A stretch of 64,000 nt of DNA from Alicyclobacillus sp. ALC3 (GTDB lineage Bacteria > Bacillota > Bacilli > Alicyclobacillales > Alicyclobacillaceae): positions 4,340,001 through 4,404,000 of the forward strand of contig NZ_CP066784.1 in NCBI RefSeq assembly GCF_028751195.1, written 5' to 3'. The translations under genes were made by a program, and so were the position numbers. Numbering within the stretch: the stretch's first letter is position 1; each line of letters begins with the position of its first letter. Of the stretch, positions 1 to 7,580 are shown piece by piece. The notes below the pieces were generated by a model, which worked only from the letters and a program-made list of their open reading frames with translations, did not search any database and had not been told where the DNA came from.

Positions 1-432
1 CCTGCGACTCAAATCATTCACGGTACCGCCGTTGGAATCGATATTGACGACCAAATGATCGAACGATGCAGGGAGAAAGCCTCTGGGTTCAATCTGACGA
101 ACCTTGAGTTGATTGGGGGAGAGGTCTCGGATGTGAAAACGGCATCCAGCCTACAAGGGTATCAAGGGACGGTCGATTATGTTGCTTTGTTTAACATGTT
201 ACATTGCGAGGAACCGATGGAACTTCTGGCATTCGCGTATCGTCAGTTAGAGGAGAACGGAAGGCTTGGAGTGATGCATTGGAAATATGAAGATACGCCC
301 AGAGGGCCGTCGATGGAGATACGGCCGAAACCAGAATCGATTCTTGATTGGGCGCAAAGAAGCGGATTTACCCTACAAGGAAAGGTGGACCTAAAACCGT
401 TTCACTACGGATTCATCTTCCAAAAGTCTTAA
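1..432 (+). CDS. SAM-dependent methyltransferase, C-terminal part (cut by window edge)
   Basis: The reading frame is open from base 1, so the gene starts outside the window; only about 143 C-terminal residues are present. The first residues contain the acidic end of a SAM-binding strand (GIDIDDQMIERC), which in class I methyltransferases follows the glycine-rich motif I. Further on, the stretch DYVALFNMLHCEEP matches motif IV, where a strand ends with the family N-M-L-H/F pattern. The C-terminal sheet strands are present and the protein ends normally. Its substrate cannot be told. It converges on the next gene, 155 bases away, with no obvious terminator between them. Confidence 0.8.
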   Translation, partial: PATQIIHGTAVGIDIDDQMIERCREKASGFNLTNLELIGGEVSDVKTASSLQGYQGTVDYVALFNMLHCEEPMELLAFAYRQLEENGRLGVMHWKYEDTPRGPSMEIRPKPESILDWAQRSGFTLQGKVDLKPFHYGFIFQKS

Positions 433-587
433 GAAAGTGTACGGAACAAACGAACCATTACAAAACTTGAATCCTGCTAGAATTCGTGACCAAAGTTGTC
501 AAGTATGGACGGTTCTGCAAAAGCGGGGAGCCTGCGTTCCTCCACTTTCCGGTCCGAATGCTATGATGATGGTTCAATGGTGATGTT

Positions 588-1757
588 TCAGAACCAGGTC
601 CGAAACCAATTCTTTTCAAAAAACACTTTTCCAAAGTGCCATCGTATTCCAGGGGGATAGACTTTCACTACAGGTCTCGGGCTGGCATAGAAGTTTCCGC
701 GTGCAAATCCGGCTTTATGTTTCCCAATTTCGATAAAACACTCTCCATGACCATCAAACTCAGCCCTGCGTCCTTTTCCGGTGAGTTGCAAAATGATATT
801 GTTTGCCACGACTTTCGCTTGTCCATGAGCAAAGACGCCGGCTTTTGGTAAAGGTTTTCCCATTTCAAGCGGGATTCCTGTAACATCACCAATCGCGTAG
901 ACTTTAGGAATCGCGGTCTCTAAAGAATACTGGTTTACCGTAACCCATCCATTTTCACCAATCAGCCCAGACTCTTGGATGACCTTGGGCGGCTTATGGG
1001 TAGGCACATGAATCAATAAATCATAGGATTCTTGAACACCGTTTGTAAAATCAATCGTCTTTTTGTCAGGGTTCACGCGAATAATTTGATGCTGCGGGTA
1101 ATATGAAATTTCTCGTTGCCGAAGGAATTGCACGACAGACTCAGAGACATTCACTCCGGCCACGGCCATGGGTGCTGGCTCTGCAGCATAGAAACTCATT
1201 CGAACTCGTGAACGAATTCCCCGCTTTTGAAAGTAAGAATCTAAGAGCATCGCCATTTCGTACGGGGCAGCAGGACACTTGTAAAGTGGAGAAGCGGTAA
1301 GCAAGACGAGGCTCCCGCCTTGAAACTCGGCAAGTTTTTGGCGAAGACGCTCGGCTTGTGCCAAGTCGTAAAAACTGTATCCTGCCGCCAGACCCGGAAT
1401 TTCCTCAGGTACGAGCGCGGCACCGAGTGAGAGGACCAGGTAATCGCCCGTGATGCTCCGACCATCGACGATCACGGTTCGGCGTTGAGCATCGACGTGC
1501 TCAATTTCCCCTTGTATGAACTCAATCCCTTTTTGTTTCAGAGAATTCAGAGACCGAGAGATGTTTCCGGCCTGACGCTCTCCTGTGACCAACCAGGGTA
1601 GCGAGGGAGCGAATACGTGGTGTTCCTCTCGATCGATGAGTGTGATTGTGTATGGCTCAGGCAAGTTTTTTCGTAGCAAATTGGCTGTGATCATGCCACC
1701 AACCCCGCCTCCAAGGACGACGACCGTGCTTTCCAAGAGCGATTCCTCCTTTAACAT
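588..1757 (-). CDS. sulfide:quinone oxidoreductase-like FAD flavoprotein
   Basis: Flavoprotein of the SQR / type II NADH dehydrogenase superfamily, expected on the inner face of the membrane passing electrons to quinone. It opens with the dinucleotide-binding strand VVVLGGGVGG and has the second flavin-binding block YAIGDVTG near the C terminus. The segment SPLYKCPAAPYEMAML matches the Cys-Pro block of sulfide:quinone reductases, where the Cys takes part in sulfur transfer; a second Cys lies near the C terminus (GECFIEIG). Length, about 390 aa, fits. I chose the ATG at 1757, preceded by AGGAAAG. A TTG at 1736 has a better placed AAGGAGG lying inside the first codons, so the protein may start seven residues later at ESTVVVLGGG. 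It lies 31 bases after the DsrE gene on the same strand, which supports a sulfur role. Confidence 0.82.
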   Translation of the reverse strand: MLKEESLLESTVVVLGGGVGGMITANLLRKNLPEPYTITLIDREEHHVFAPSLPWLVTGERQAGNISRSLNSLKQKGIEFIQGEIEHVDAQRRTVIVDGRSITGDYLVLSLGAALVPEEIPGLAAGYSFYDLAQAERLRQKLAEFQGGSLVLLTASPLYKCPAAPYEMAMLLDSYFQKRGIRSRVRMSFYAAEPAPMAVAGVNVSESVVQFLRQREISYYPQHQIIRVNPDKKTIDFTNGVQESYDLLIHVPTHKPPKVIQESGLIGENGWVTVNQYSLETAIPKVYAIGDVTGIPLEMGKPLPKAGVFAHGQAKVVANNIILQLTGKGRRAEFDGHGECFIEIGKHKAGFARGNFYASPRPVVKVYPPGIRWHFGKVFFEKNWFRTWF

Positions 1758-1788
1758 GTCCACTTTCCTATGAGAGTTAGAGCATGTC

Positions 1789-2139
1789 TTAATAGACGAC
1801 GATTTTATCGGCCCAGACCGTCCACTCCGAGAGTTCCTCCATCGACGATCGGTGGACCGCAACATGCAAATCTTCCGGCGTGAGTCCGCGTGCATCCAAA
1901 CAAGTTCCACATGCCCCAATCGATGCGTCGCGGCGGCTGGCCACAGTCAGCATCTTTTCGAGGTTATAGTAGCCGTCCGGCGTTTTTTGTCCGCGTTTCG
2001 CACAAACCACAGCATCGGCCATCAAAAAGATTCGTATTTCGATTCCTTCCATTTTTCCCACGGCATTCGCATGACGAAATCCGTTGTAGGAGCGTTCAGT
2101 ACCATACGGAGGATCATTCAATACAAAGAGGATTTTCAT
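1789..2139 (-). CDS. DsrE/DsrF-family sulfur-relay-like protein
   Basis: A 116-aa single-domain protein of the DsrE/DsrF/YchN fold. The N terminus MKILFVLNDPPYGTERSYN is typical (strand followed by a nucleotide-like loop), and the region RIFLMADAV is the second strand. The motif GACGTCLDARG carries two cysteines in the loop where DsrE-type proteins hold their persulfide-carrying Cys. A GGAGGC ribosome site precedes the ATG at 2139. It is the first gene of a two-gene minus-strand unit with the sulfide:quinone-reductase-like gene. Together they suggest handling of sulfide or sulfane sulfur in the cytoplasm. Family assignment is firm; the substrate is inferred. Confidence 0.8.
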   Translation of the reverse strand: MKILFVLNDPPYGTERSYNGFRHANAVGKMEGIEIRIFLMADAVVCAKRGQKTPDGYYNLEKMLTVASRRDASIGACGTCLDARGLTPEDLHVAVHRSSMEELSEWTVWADKIVVY

Positions 2140-2710
2140 ATATACTGCCTCCAGTGAAAGAGTTTCAAGAAGAGTAAAGTCATCCTATGAATGAGTATGC
2201 GTCAAGATTTATGATGTTGGAAATGCATATTCATCATAATTACAATGCAAATCAATTATGAATAGCACAGCGATAGGTTAAACTATTGTAACGTTTCATG
2301 CTCGAACATTGCTGCAGACCCAAGTTGTTGTATGGTCTCGTTGGATTACATTGACGGGATATTATGGCCTCGGGTCGGCGGTGAATTCATCATTTATCCG
2401 ACAAATGAATTGGCCGAAAGACAGGTGTGATGTCTTGCTGGCTGGCATCACTCAATGAAATTCCACGGTGTTTCCGCTATTGTTAAGATGCCTTTTTGCT
2501 ACCAATCCTCCATGGGAAATTACTAAAATGAAACGTCAAAGTCACAGAATAGTCGCAGAATGAGTCCGTAAACAACCATGGAGTCTGGGGATTCCCCGTG
2601 GATGCCTTCTGCATTTTAGACAGCACCTCTAACAAACTAGGCGTCACAATTCCCATGCCTGTAGTGGCGCATAAAATTTGTGAAAGGGTACCAACCTCAC
2701 CATTTACGCA
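2140..2710. other. gene-free region between divergent dsrE-like and rusticyanin-like genes
   Basis: About 570 bases with no convincing coding frame. It must hold the promoter of the DsrE unit, reading left, and distal control sequence of the cupredoxin gene, reading right. The part at 2200-2260 is AT-rich. I could not define a clean -35/-10 pair. Confidence 0.5.
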
Positions 2711-2781
2711 AACAATCCACAAACTTTCTTCACACTCCGGGTCTATGGTAAGGACGTACCAAAGAAACGGAGGGATATCCA
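2711..2781 (+). promoter_or_regulatory. conserved leader, copy A (upstream of rusticyanin-like gene)
   Basis: First of three copies of a leader of about 75 bp; the others are at 15520-15600 and 21771-21850, both minus strand. Shared blocks are CAATCCACAAACTTTCT, then TCCGG-TCTA, then a GTA-GG-CGT segment, then ACGGAGGGAT, which is the ribosome site here. In this copy it runs directly into the ATG at 2782. Retention of the upstream blocks ahead of an unrelated gene at 15468 argues for a promoter or operator, not just shared descent of the coding sequence. A -10-like TATGGT sits in the middle, but I see no standard -35. Confidence 0.6.
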
Positions 2782-3612
2782 ATGAAAAAGCGTACAATTC
2801 TTATCCCCACATTACTCATCGGATTAGGTGTAGGAGGACTGACCGTCTCGCAAGCTTTTGCACAAAGCAATACGAACACAACCTCCACTTTAACGCCCGC
2901 TTCAAGCATTGCACCAACGTCAACCTCAACTGCGCCATGGGGTGATAACGGGTTTGCCAATATGATGGGTGCTGGATTTGCACCGGGTGGAGGTTCGGTG
3001 GGTTCCGGCAACCCGTCCCAAAGTGCTTGGTCGGGTATGATGGGTCAAGCGTTTGGAGGAACCGGCGGTAGTCAAGGCAACTGGACCAGTACGATGGGAT
3101 CGATGATGAGTCAGTTTTTTGGTCAGGTGAAAACTGTAAATCCATCTGACGCCAATCAAGAGATGCAATCGTCGCTCAAAAACGCGACCATTGACAAAAT
3201 CAACAACACCATTACCTACTCCGGACAAACAGTCAAAATTGTCGCCTTTGGTGGAGCCATGGACAACAGCAGTTCGGGACCGGACGAGAAGTTTGTGATG
3301 GGTGGGTTGGTCAACCCCACCCTGCATGTTCAAAAGGGAGCACATGTCACGTTGGAATTAGTGAACGAGGATACGGGTATGCCACACGGAATTGAAGTGA
3401 CGTCGGCCCAACCGCCATACGGGGTCATGTCTATGATGCAGGGCGGCATCTATCCCGGAGCGTTCATCCTCCCGATTCCCGCCGCAAGCAAGGACACGTA
3501 TCCTGTTGCGACAACGAGTTTCACCGCCAGTCAAGCGGGAACGTTTCACTATATTTGTGAATACCCAGGTCATGCCGCGAAGGGGATGTACGGCAAAATC
3601 ATTGTCGGTTAG
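2782..3612 (+). CDS. secreted rusticyanin-like blue copper protein
   Basis: A 276-aa exported cupredoxin. Residues 1-28 are a signal peptide with an AFA cleavage motif. Residues 30-115 are a Gly/Ser/Met-rich low-complexity region. The last 150 residues are a type I copper domain. Visible ligands are His202 (MPHGIEV), Cys259, His264 and Met269 in the block YICEYPGHAAKGMYGK. The C-x4-H-x4-M spacing and the flanking residues match rusticyanin, the electron carrier of acidophilic iron oxidisers. The protein should therefore move single electrons outside the membrane. An iron-oxidation role is inference, since no cytochrome oxidase gene is next to it. The ATG follows GGAGGGAT. A decayed paralogue of the N-terminal half lies at 21487-21770. 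Confidence 0.87.
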   Translation: MKKRTILIPTLLIGLGVGGLTVSQAFAQSNTNTTSTLTPASSIAPTSTSTAPWGDNGFANMMGAGFAPGGGSVGSGNPSQSAWSGMMGQAFGGTGGSQGNWTSTMGSMMSQFFGQVKTVNPSDANQEMQSSLKNATIDKINNTITYSGQTVKIVAFGGAMDNSSSGPDEKFVMGGLVNPTLHVQKGAHVTLELVNEDTGMPHGIEVTSAQPPYGVMSMMQGGIYPGAFILPIPAASKDTYPVATTSFTASQAGTFHYICEYPGHAAKGMYGKIIVG

Positions 3613-3659
3613 CGCCCAAGTGGGGTAGTTCCAATGTTGACAGAGGGAAGGTTTGATAA

Positions 3660-3851
3660 ATGGCGAAATCTGAAGCCCAAGATCCTCAAGCTGAGTTGAG
3701 TGATCGACTGCAGCGTGCAATAAGCGGGAACGTCAAGTACGAAAGGGTAGCCGTTAAACTGCAGCAATTTGGTGTAGAACCATTGGCGATCCTCGAGGTC
3801 ATCGAAAACTTGGAGGAAAGATCGGCAGCACGCGCACAAACGGTGATTTGA
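3660..3851 (+). CDS. small hypothetical protein, 63 aa
   Basis: Short charged, probably helical protein (start MAKSEAQDPQAE) with no membrane segment and no cysteine. GGAAGG precedes the ATG at a fair distance. It follows the cupredoxin gene by 47 bases in the same direction, so it may be co-transcribed. I recognise no family. The coding call rests on the ribosome site and position only. Confidence 0.5.
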   Translation: MAKSEAQDPQAELSDRLQRAISGNVKYERVAVKLQQFGVEPLAILEVIENLEERSAARAQTVI

Positions 3852-3942
3852 TGAACGCGCAACGATTCGCATGGGTGACAGTTCCGGCGAGGACACGATA
3901 GATGGAACTCACGTAGCTTCGGGTACGAAAGAGGGGATTCAA

Positions 3943-4248
3943 ATGAAAATACCGGGATGGATTGTGGCTACGGTGAGTGTCGTCGTCGGAGCGTTGCTCT
4001 TGTATCTGGCTGCCACAGGCATGAACCAAGGTCCCATGATGGGGATGGCAACGGGCATGAATTTCGCGATGGTCCTTGGGATGCTGACATTTACACTTTT
4101 AGTCGGTGCATTGGTCGTTGGCATTATCGTGATTTTTGTGGCAGTCCTGAAATCTCAAGGGAAAAAATGCGAACACTGTCATCATCGTATTCATTCTGCG
4201 TGGCATACGTGTCCGTACTGTGGATCTCCGATCTCGAAGCGTCCGTAA
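3943..4248 (+). CDS. membrane protein with C-terminal zinc ribbon
   Basis: About 101 aa. Two hydrophobic segments (residues 5-25 and 37-65) with a Met-rich connecting loop (GPMMGMATGM) are followed by a cytoplasmic tail with two CxxC knuckles, CEHCHHR and CPYCGSP, which form a zinc-ribbon. The start at 3943 is preceded by GAGGGG; an in-frame ATG at 3871 would add 24 polar residues ahead of the membrane segment and lacks a ribosome site. Function unknown. Met-rich outside loops recur in this window and may bind Cu(I), which is inference. Confidence 0.65.
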   Translation: MKIPGWIVATVSVVVGALLLYLAATGMNQGPMMGMATGMNFAMVLGMLTFTLLVGALVVGIIVIFVAVLKSQGKKCEHCHHRIHSAWHTCPYCGSPISKRP

Positions 4249-4298
4249 AGGAAGTTCACGATGGTATTTAAGTGATACATGACAAGGAGGAGTGTCAG

Positions 4299-4538
4299 AT
4301 GATGGGTTTTGGCGGTTTCGGTTACGGCGGTGGCTATGGCATGGGGATTCTAGGGTGGGTTTTTCAAATTCTGATCTTAATTGGGGTCGTTTATTTGGTG
4401 GTGTATTTAGTTCGTTCGATGACCCGTAGAGACAATTCCGATCATTCTTCTCGTACAGCCAAGGAAATCGCGGCGGAACGATATGCACGAGGGGAGATCA
4501 CCGAAGAAGAGTATCGAAAAATAAGGGACAGTTTATAG
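4299..4538 (+). CDS. SHOCT-domain membrane protein
   Basis: About 79 aa. A Gly/Tyr-rich N terminus and one membrane helix (residues 15-38) precede a SHOCT motif at the C terminus (AAERYARGEITEEEYRKI). SHOCT tails are short helical hairpins found on many small bacterial membrane proteins and are thought to mediate oligomerisation. The start is set by AAGGAGGAG six bases before the ATG pair at 4299. Two more SHOCT proteins occur at 9485 and 59074. No specific role can be assigned. Confidence 0.75.
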   Translation: MMGFGGFGYGGGYGMGILGWVFQILILIGVVYLVVYLVRSMTRRDNSDHSSRTAKEIAAERYARGEITEEEYRKIRDSL

Positions 4539-4645
4539 GAGGGTCTAGAAATCATAGGAAGGCTCTCTAGATTTGCGCATCACCGACGGTTTCGAACGCG
4601 ATCGATGTGATTTTCGGCTTGAAAGTCGTAGAGTGGGGAAACTCC

Positions 4646-5899
4646 ATGAAGACATACGCAACAAGGTTTCAGGCACTTTTTCGTTTGCCGGATTATCGGT
4701 GGTTATGGTTGACCTCCATGACCACCGGTCTCGGGTCATGGATCTTTACCTTCGTATCCACTTGGCAAATGTACGCGTTCACGCATGCCACTTCTTGGGG
4801 AGGAATCATGGTTCTTGCCACGACGATGCCCGGCATTCTGGTGAACCTCATTTTCGCCGGTGTCGTTGAACGCAGGAACAAAAAATCGCTCTTGACCATT
4901 CCCAGTGCAGGAATTGTCCTTTTGGCTATCCTCCTTTCCATGTTGTCCTTTCAAAATCGACTATCGCCGACTGTTCTCTTGGTGACTGGGGTTATTTTCG
5001 GTTTTGCATCCGGGTTATTGAATCTTACGCAGAACATAGCGGTTCCTAGTTTGGTATCAGGGGATTTGCTTTTGAGTGCGATGGCTCTCTTTACGCTTGC
5101 GCAAAGCGGAACTGAATTACTTGGACCGGCTATTTCCTCCCCGTTGCTCAATCGTTTTGGGTTTGGAATGGCGTATCTGCTTCTTGGGCTTGAATATGTC
5201 GGAGGCTCCTTGTTTCCCTTACTACTTCAACCCGAGTTGGCGTCGGAGCACGAGGAGATTCTGGACCACTTTGCTCACGTCCCGTGTGTGACCACTCGCT
5301 TAGGTCAACGACGTGTTATCGGTATGGTGGCATTAACCGGGCTTCACTGTGGACTCACCATGTCGTTTATGGCTGTATTACCTGCTTTTCTCGATCTTGC
5401 CTTGAAATCCGGGCCACGATATGGAACCTTTTTGAGTGCCATCGGATTCGGTGCTTTAACCTCCGCAATGGGACTGATGGAACGGCGAAGTCAAAGACAT
5501 CGACAGAACCTGGTGTGGTTCACCGCATGGACAAGTGGACTCGCGTTAATTTTGTTGGGTTTGAGCCATAACCTGCGGATAGGGCTTGTGGCTATCACGT
5601 TCATCGGATTTACGCAAGCAGCTTTCATGACTTTGAGTTTGACTACGGTTCAGGAACGGGCTGGAGAACGTTTACGCGCCCGTGCTACCGGTTTGTATAT
5701 GGTAGTAAGTGGCTTATCCTCGTCTCTGGGAAACTGGGGCATGGGATTGTTGGGCCACTGGATGGCACCCAATCGACTATTCATTTTGTTTGGGGTTGCT
5801 TTTGTGTCCCTGACTCTTTTGTCCTGGAAGAATATAGCGAAATCGAGAAAGAGGAAAGACGAGGCCTGTACAAATTGCGTTCTACACCATGCACTGTAA
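4646..5899 (+). CDS. MFS efflux transporter
   Basis: About 417 aa with roughly twelve hydrophobic segments, the size and pattern of a major facilitator permease. The N terminus RFQALFRLPDYRWLWLTSM resembles the R-L-x-x-x-x-F-R-x-L-W start of drug and siderophore exporters of the DHA3 / enterobactin-exporter type, and FAGVVERRNKKSLL fits the loop 2-3 signature. The C terminus ends with a short tail holding one Cys pair (CTNC). The ATG at 4646 follows GTGGGGA; a GTG at 4607 is an alternative. Substrate unknown. A CsoR/FrmR-type repressor gene lies 121 bases downstream and may control it. Confidence 0.8.
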   Translation: MKTYATRFQALFRLPDYRWLWLTSMTTGLGSWIFTFVSTWQMYAFTHATSWGGIMVLATTMPGILVNLIFAGVVERRNKKSLLTIPSAGIVLLAILLSMLSFQNRLSPTVLLVTGVIFGFASGLLNLTQNIAVPSLVSGDLLLSAMALFTLAQSGTELLGPAISSPLLNRFGFGMAYLLLGLEYVGGSLFPLLLQPELASEHEEILDHFAHVPCVTTRLGQRRVIGMVALTGLHCGLTMSFMAVLPAFLDLALKSGPRYGTFLSAIGFGALTSAMGLMERRSQRHRQNLVWFTAWTSGLALILLGLSHNLRIGLVAITFIGFTQAAFMTLSLTTVQERAGERLRARATGLYMVVSGLSSSLGNWGMGLLGHWMAPNRLFILFGVAFVSLTLLSWKNIAKSRKRKDEACTNCVLHHAL

Positions 5900-6020
5900 T
5901 GAATCGTCGGAGTTCCCGGAATCGCCCGGGGTAGAAAGGCTTTTCGTTGTGATGTGACAGTTTCTATTTCTAATAACTCGCTCCATAAAAAATTGGAATC
6001 TGAACAGAGGAGATCGGGGA

Positions 6021-6281
6021 ATGCGTTATCAGAGGGCTTTGAGAAACCGTTTATGTCGAATTGAGGGCCAGATCAGGGGCGTCCTTCAAATGATGGATCG
6101 TGAGCGCGAGTGCGTGGATGTCATCACGCAGTGCACTGCCATTCGCAAAGCGTTGGATCGGACCATCGCCGCTGTAGTCGCTGAGACTCTGGAACAACGA
6201 ATTCGACGGCAAATGGAATTTGGAAACGAAACGCGTGACGAAGTGGCCGCAGCCATCGACCTGTTTGTCAAAAGCAAATGA
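6021..6281 (+). CDS. CsoR/FrmR-family repressor with lost metal ligands
   Basis: An 86-aa all-helical DUF156 protein. RIEGQIRGVLQMM is the family signature helix. The N-terminal Cys of the sensor site is present (Cys31 in RERECVDV), with a second Cys at 38. The His and second Cys that complete the copper site in CsoR are replaced by Arg60 and Gln64 (LEQRIRRQ). It therefore should not bind Cu(I) as CsoR does; the C-terminal half resembles FrmR-type aldehyde sensors more, but the FrmR His is also absent. It follows the MFS gene and may respond to an organic or thiol-reactive signal (inference). Confidence 0.78.
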   Translation: MRYQRALRNRLCRIEGQIRGVLQMMDRERECVDVITQCTAIRKALDRTIAAVVAETLEQRIRRQMEFGNETRDEVAAAIDLFVKSK

Positions 6282-6629
6282 TTGCACAAGTGAGCCAGAG
6301 AACTCATGGCATCTTAAAAACCGAAAGAGAGTCGCGTACGGTCTCGACTCTCTGGACATATTCCCTCCGGCGTGGGATACGGCCTCACGGTTTGAACTTT
6401 TGTGTCGAAATACCGACAGGGTCACGCTTGAACATTGAAACTGCCCTTCATCCACCCGTTGGTACTCATGGGTCCTCCCCATCCCATTGAGCCAGTGCCA
6501 CACGCGGCCATGCATTGCCAGAACGGAAAGACTATAAGACGGGAACCAACGATGCGAAAATCACTAGTACATGTGATTCGCGTTCGGCCTCGATGGCTGC
6601 ATCTTTTATAGTTCGTTTGGAGATAGCCA
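6282..6629. other. gene-free region with one hairpin
   Basis: No supported coding frame. A 9-bp perfect inverted repeat with a 10-base loop lies at 6326-6353 (arms AGAGAGTCG and CGACTCTCT), without a T run, about 45 bases after the repressor stop. It may help end that transcript. The remainder up to the terminator at 6630 could be a leader or a small RNA, but nothing in the sequence proves transcription. Confidence 0.4.
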
Positions 6630-6652
6630 ACGAATCTCGTGATTCGTTTTTT
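6630..6652 (+). terminator. rho-independent terminator
   Basis: Stem of 7 bp (ACGAATC / GATTCGT) with a TCGT loop, followed by TTTTTT. Classic intrinsic terminator on the plus strand. It lies only 57 bases before the start of the LuxR-type gene, so it either ends an upstream transcript or acts as an attenuator in that gene's leader. Confidence 0.65.
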
Positions 6653-6709
6653 AACGATACGGTGTATACCGTGTGGTGATACAGCTTCGTACTCAAGGAG
6701 GGTTTGCCC

Positions 6710-7375
6710 ATGCTCGAACTATCCACGACATTAAATTCTTGTAAGATATTTATGGTGGGTTTCGCCAAATCTCCGAATGTTTTTGTCCGGAGGTACAGAG
6801 CTGAGGTATTTTACATCTCGGGAAGCGCCGAGGACGTCCTGCGAACGCTGAATATATATCAACCGAATATCGTGATGCTCAACATGGACGCTCCGGAGGT
6901 AGGAGGGGTGGGGATGCTCCTCAGACTCCGGACTGTCCATCCAGATACCCGGATTTTTATCGTCTCGGCATCGGATAAATACCTGGAGCCATCGGTTCGC
7001 CTTGGCGCATCGGGGTACCTTCATCAGAGTGAAGTCGCAAAAATGCTGGAACATGGACTCGAGCCGCTCGTGTCCCGCGAGTTCGTGTTTTCTGACCGTG
7101 TGATTGTGGACTGGATTGCAAAACAAGGCAGATGGAAGTCGAAGGTTCCTGTCACATCCATTCGCCTGACCCCTCGTGAGGTGGAGGTCTTAAGGTTGTT
7201 GGCACGAAATTCATCCGATCTGCAGATTGCACAGATTCTTGGTATTCGCCATTCCACGGTGAATTTTCACATTCGTAACATCCGAAGAAAATTAGGAGTC
7301 CGCTCCCGCGAAGAAGCTCGCGAGTTCGCCATTCACGAAGGTTATTTTGACCCATCGAAAACGAAAGGTTTGTAA
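6710..7375 (+). CDS. LuxR/NarL-type regulator with degenerate receiver domain
   Basis: About 221 aa. The C-terminal 65 residues are a LuxR-type helix-turn-helix (LTPREVEVLRLLARNSSD, then HSTVNFHIRNIRRKLGV). The N-terminal 120 residues have receiver-domain length and strand pattern, but the acidic pair after strand 1 is missing (KIFMVGFAKSP) and the phospho-acceptor Asp is Asn (VMLNMDAPEVGG). It is thus probably not activated by phosphorylation. The start ATG at 6710 has AAGGAGG eight bases upstream; a TTG two codons earlier fits less well. No kinase gene is adjacent. Target genes unknown; the next operon encodes PspA. Confidence 0.82.
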   Translation: MLELSTTLNSCKIFMVGFAKSPNVFVRRYRAEVFYISGSAEDVLRTLNIYQPNIVMLNMDAPEVGGVGMLLRLRTVHPDTRIFIVSASDKYLEPSVRLGASGYLHQSEVAKMLEHGLEPLVSREFVFSDRVIVDWIAKQGRWKSKVPVTSIRLTPREVEVLRLLARNSSDLQIAQILGIRHSTVNFHIRNIRRKLGVRSREEAREFAIHEGYFDPSKTKGL

Positions 7376-7580
7376 GCTCAAAGATATGAGGACAAATCTC
7401 GTGTCGCACAAACTTTCTCCATAACTACAGTGTAAGCTGAAAACAGGCATTCGATTTACTTAAGGACAAGGTTGTCAGTAACGAAGGATGGTCAGAGACA
7501 TCGTCCACTCGTGTTGCTTGTCGTGCGCTATAATACAACAAAAGGGAAATCTCGCGAGTGTCTAAAAGAGGTGTAAAAAG

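Noticed and set aside
3358-3720. Long minus-strand open frame opposite the rusticyanin-like gene
   Set aside because: Shadow of the plus-strand gene; no ribosome site and no recognisable domain.
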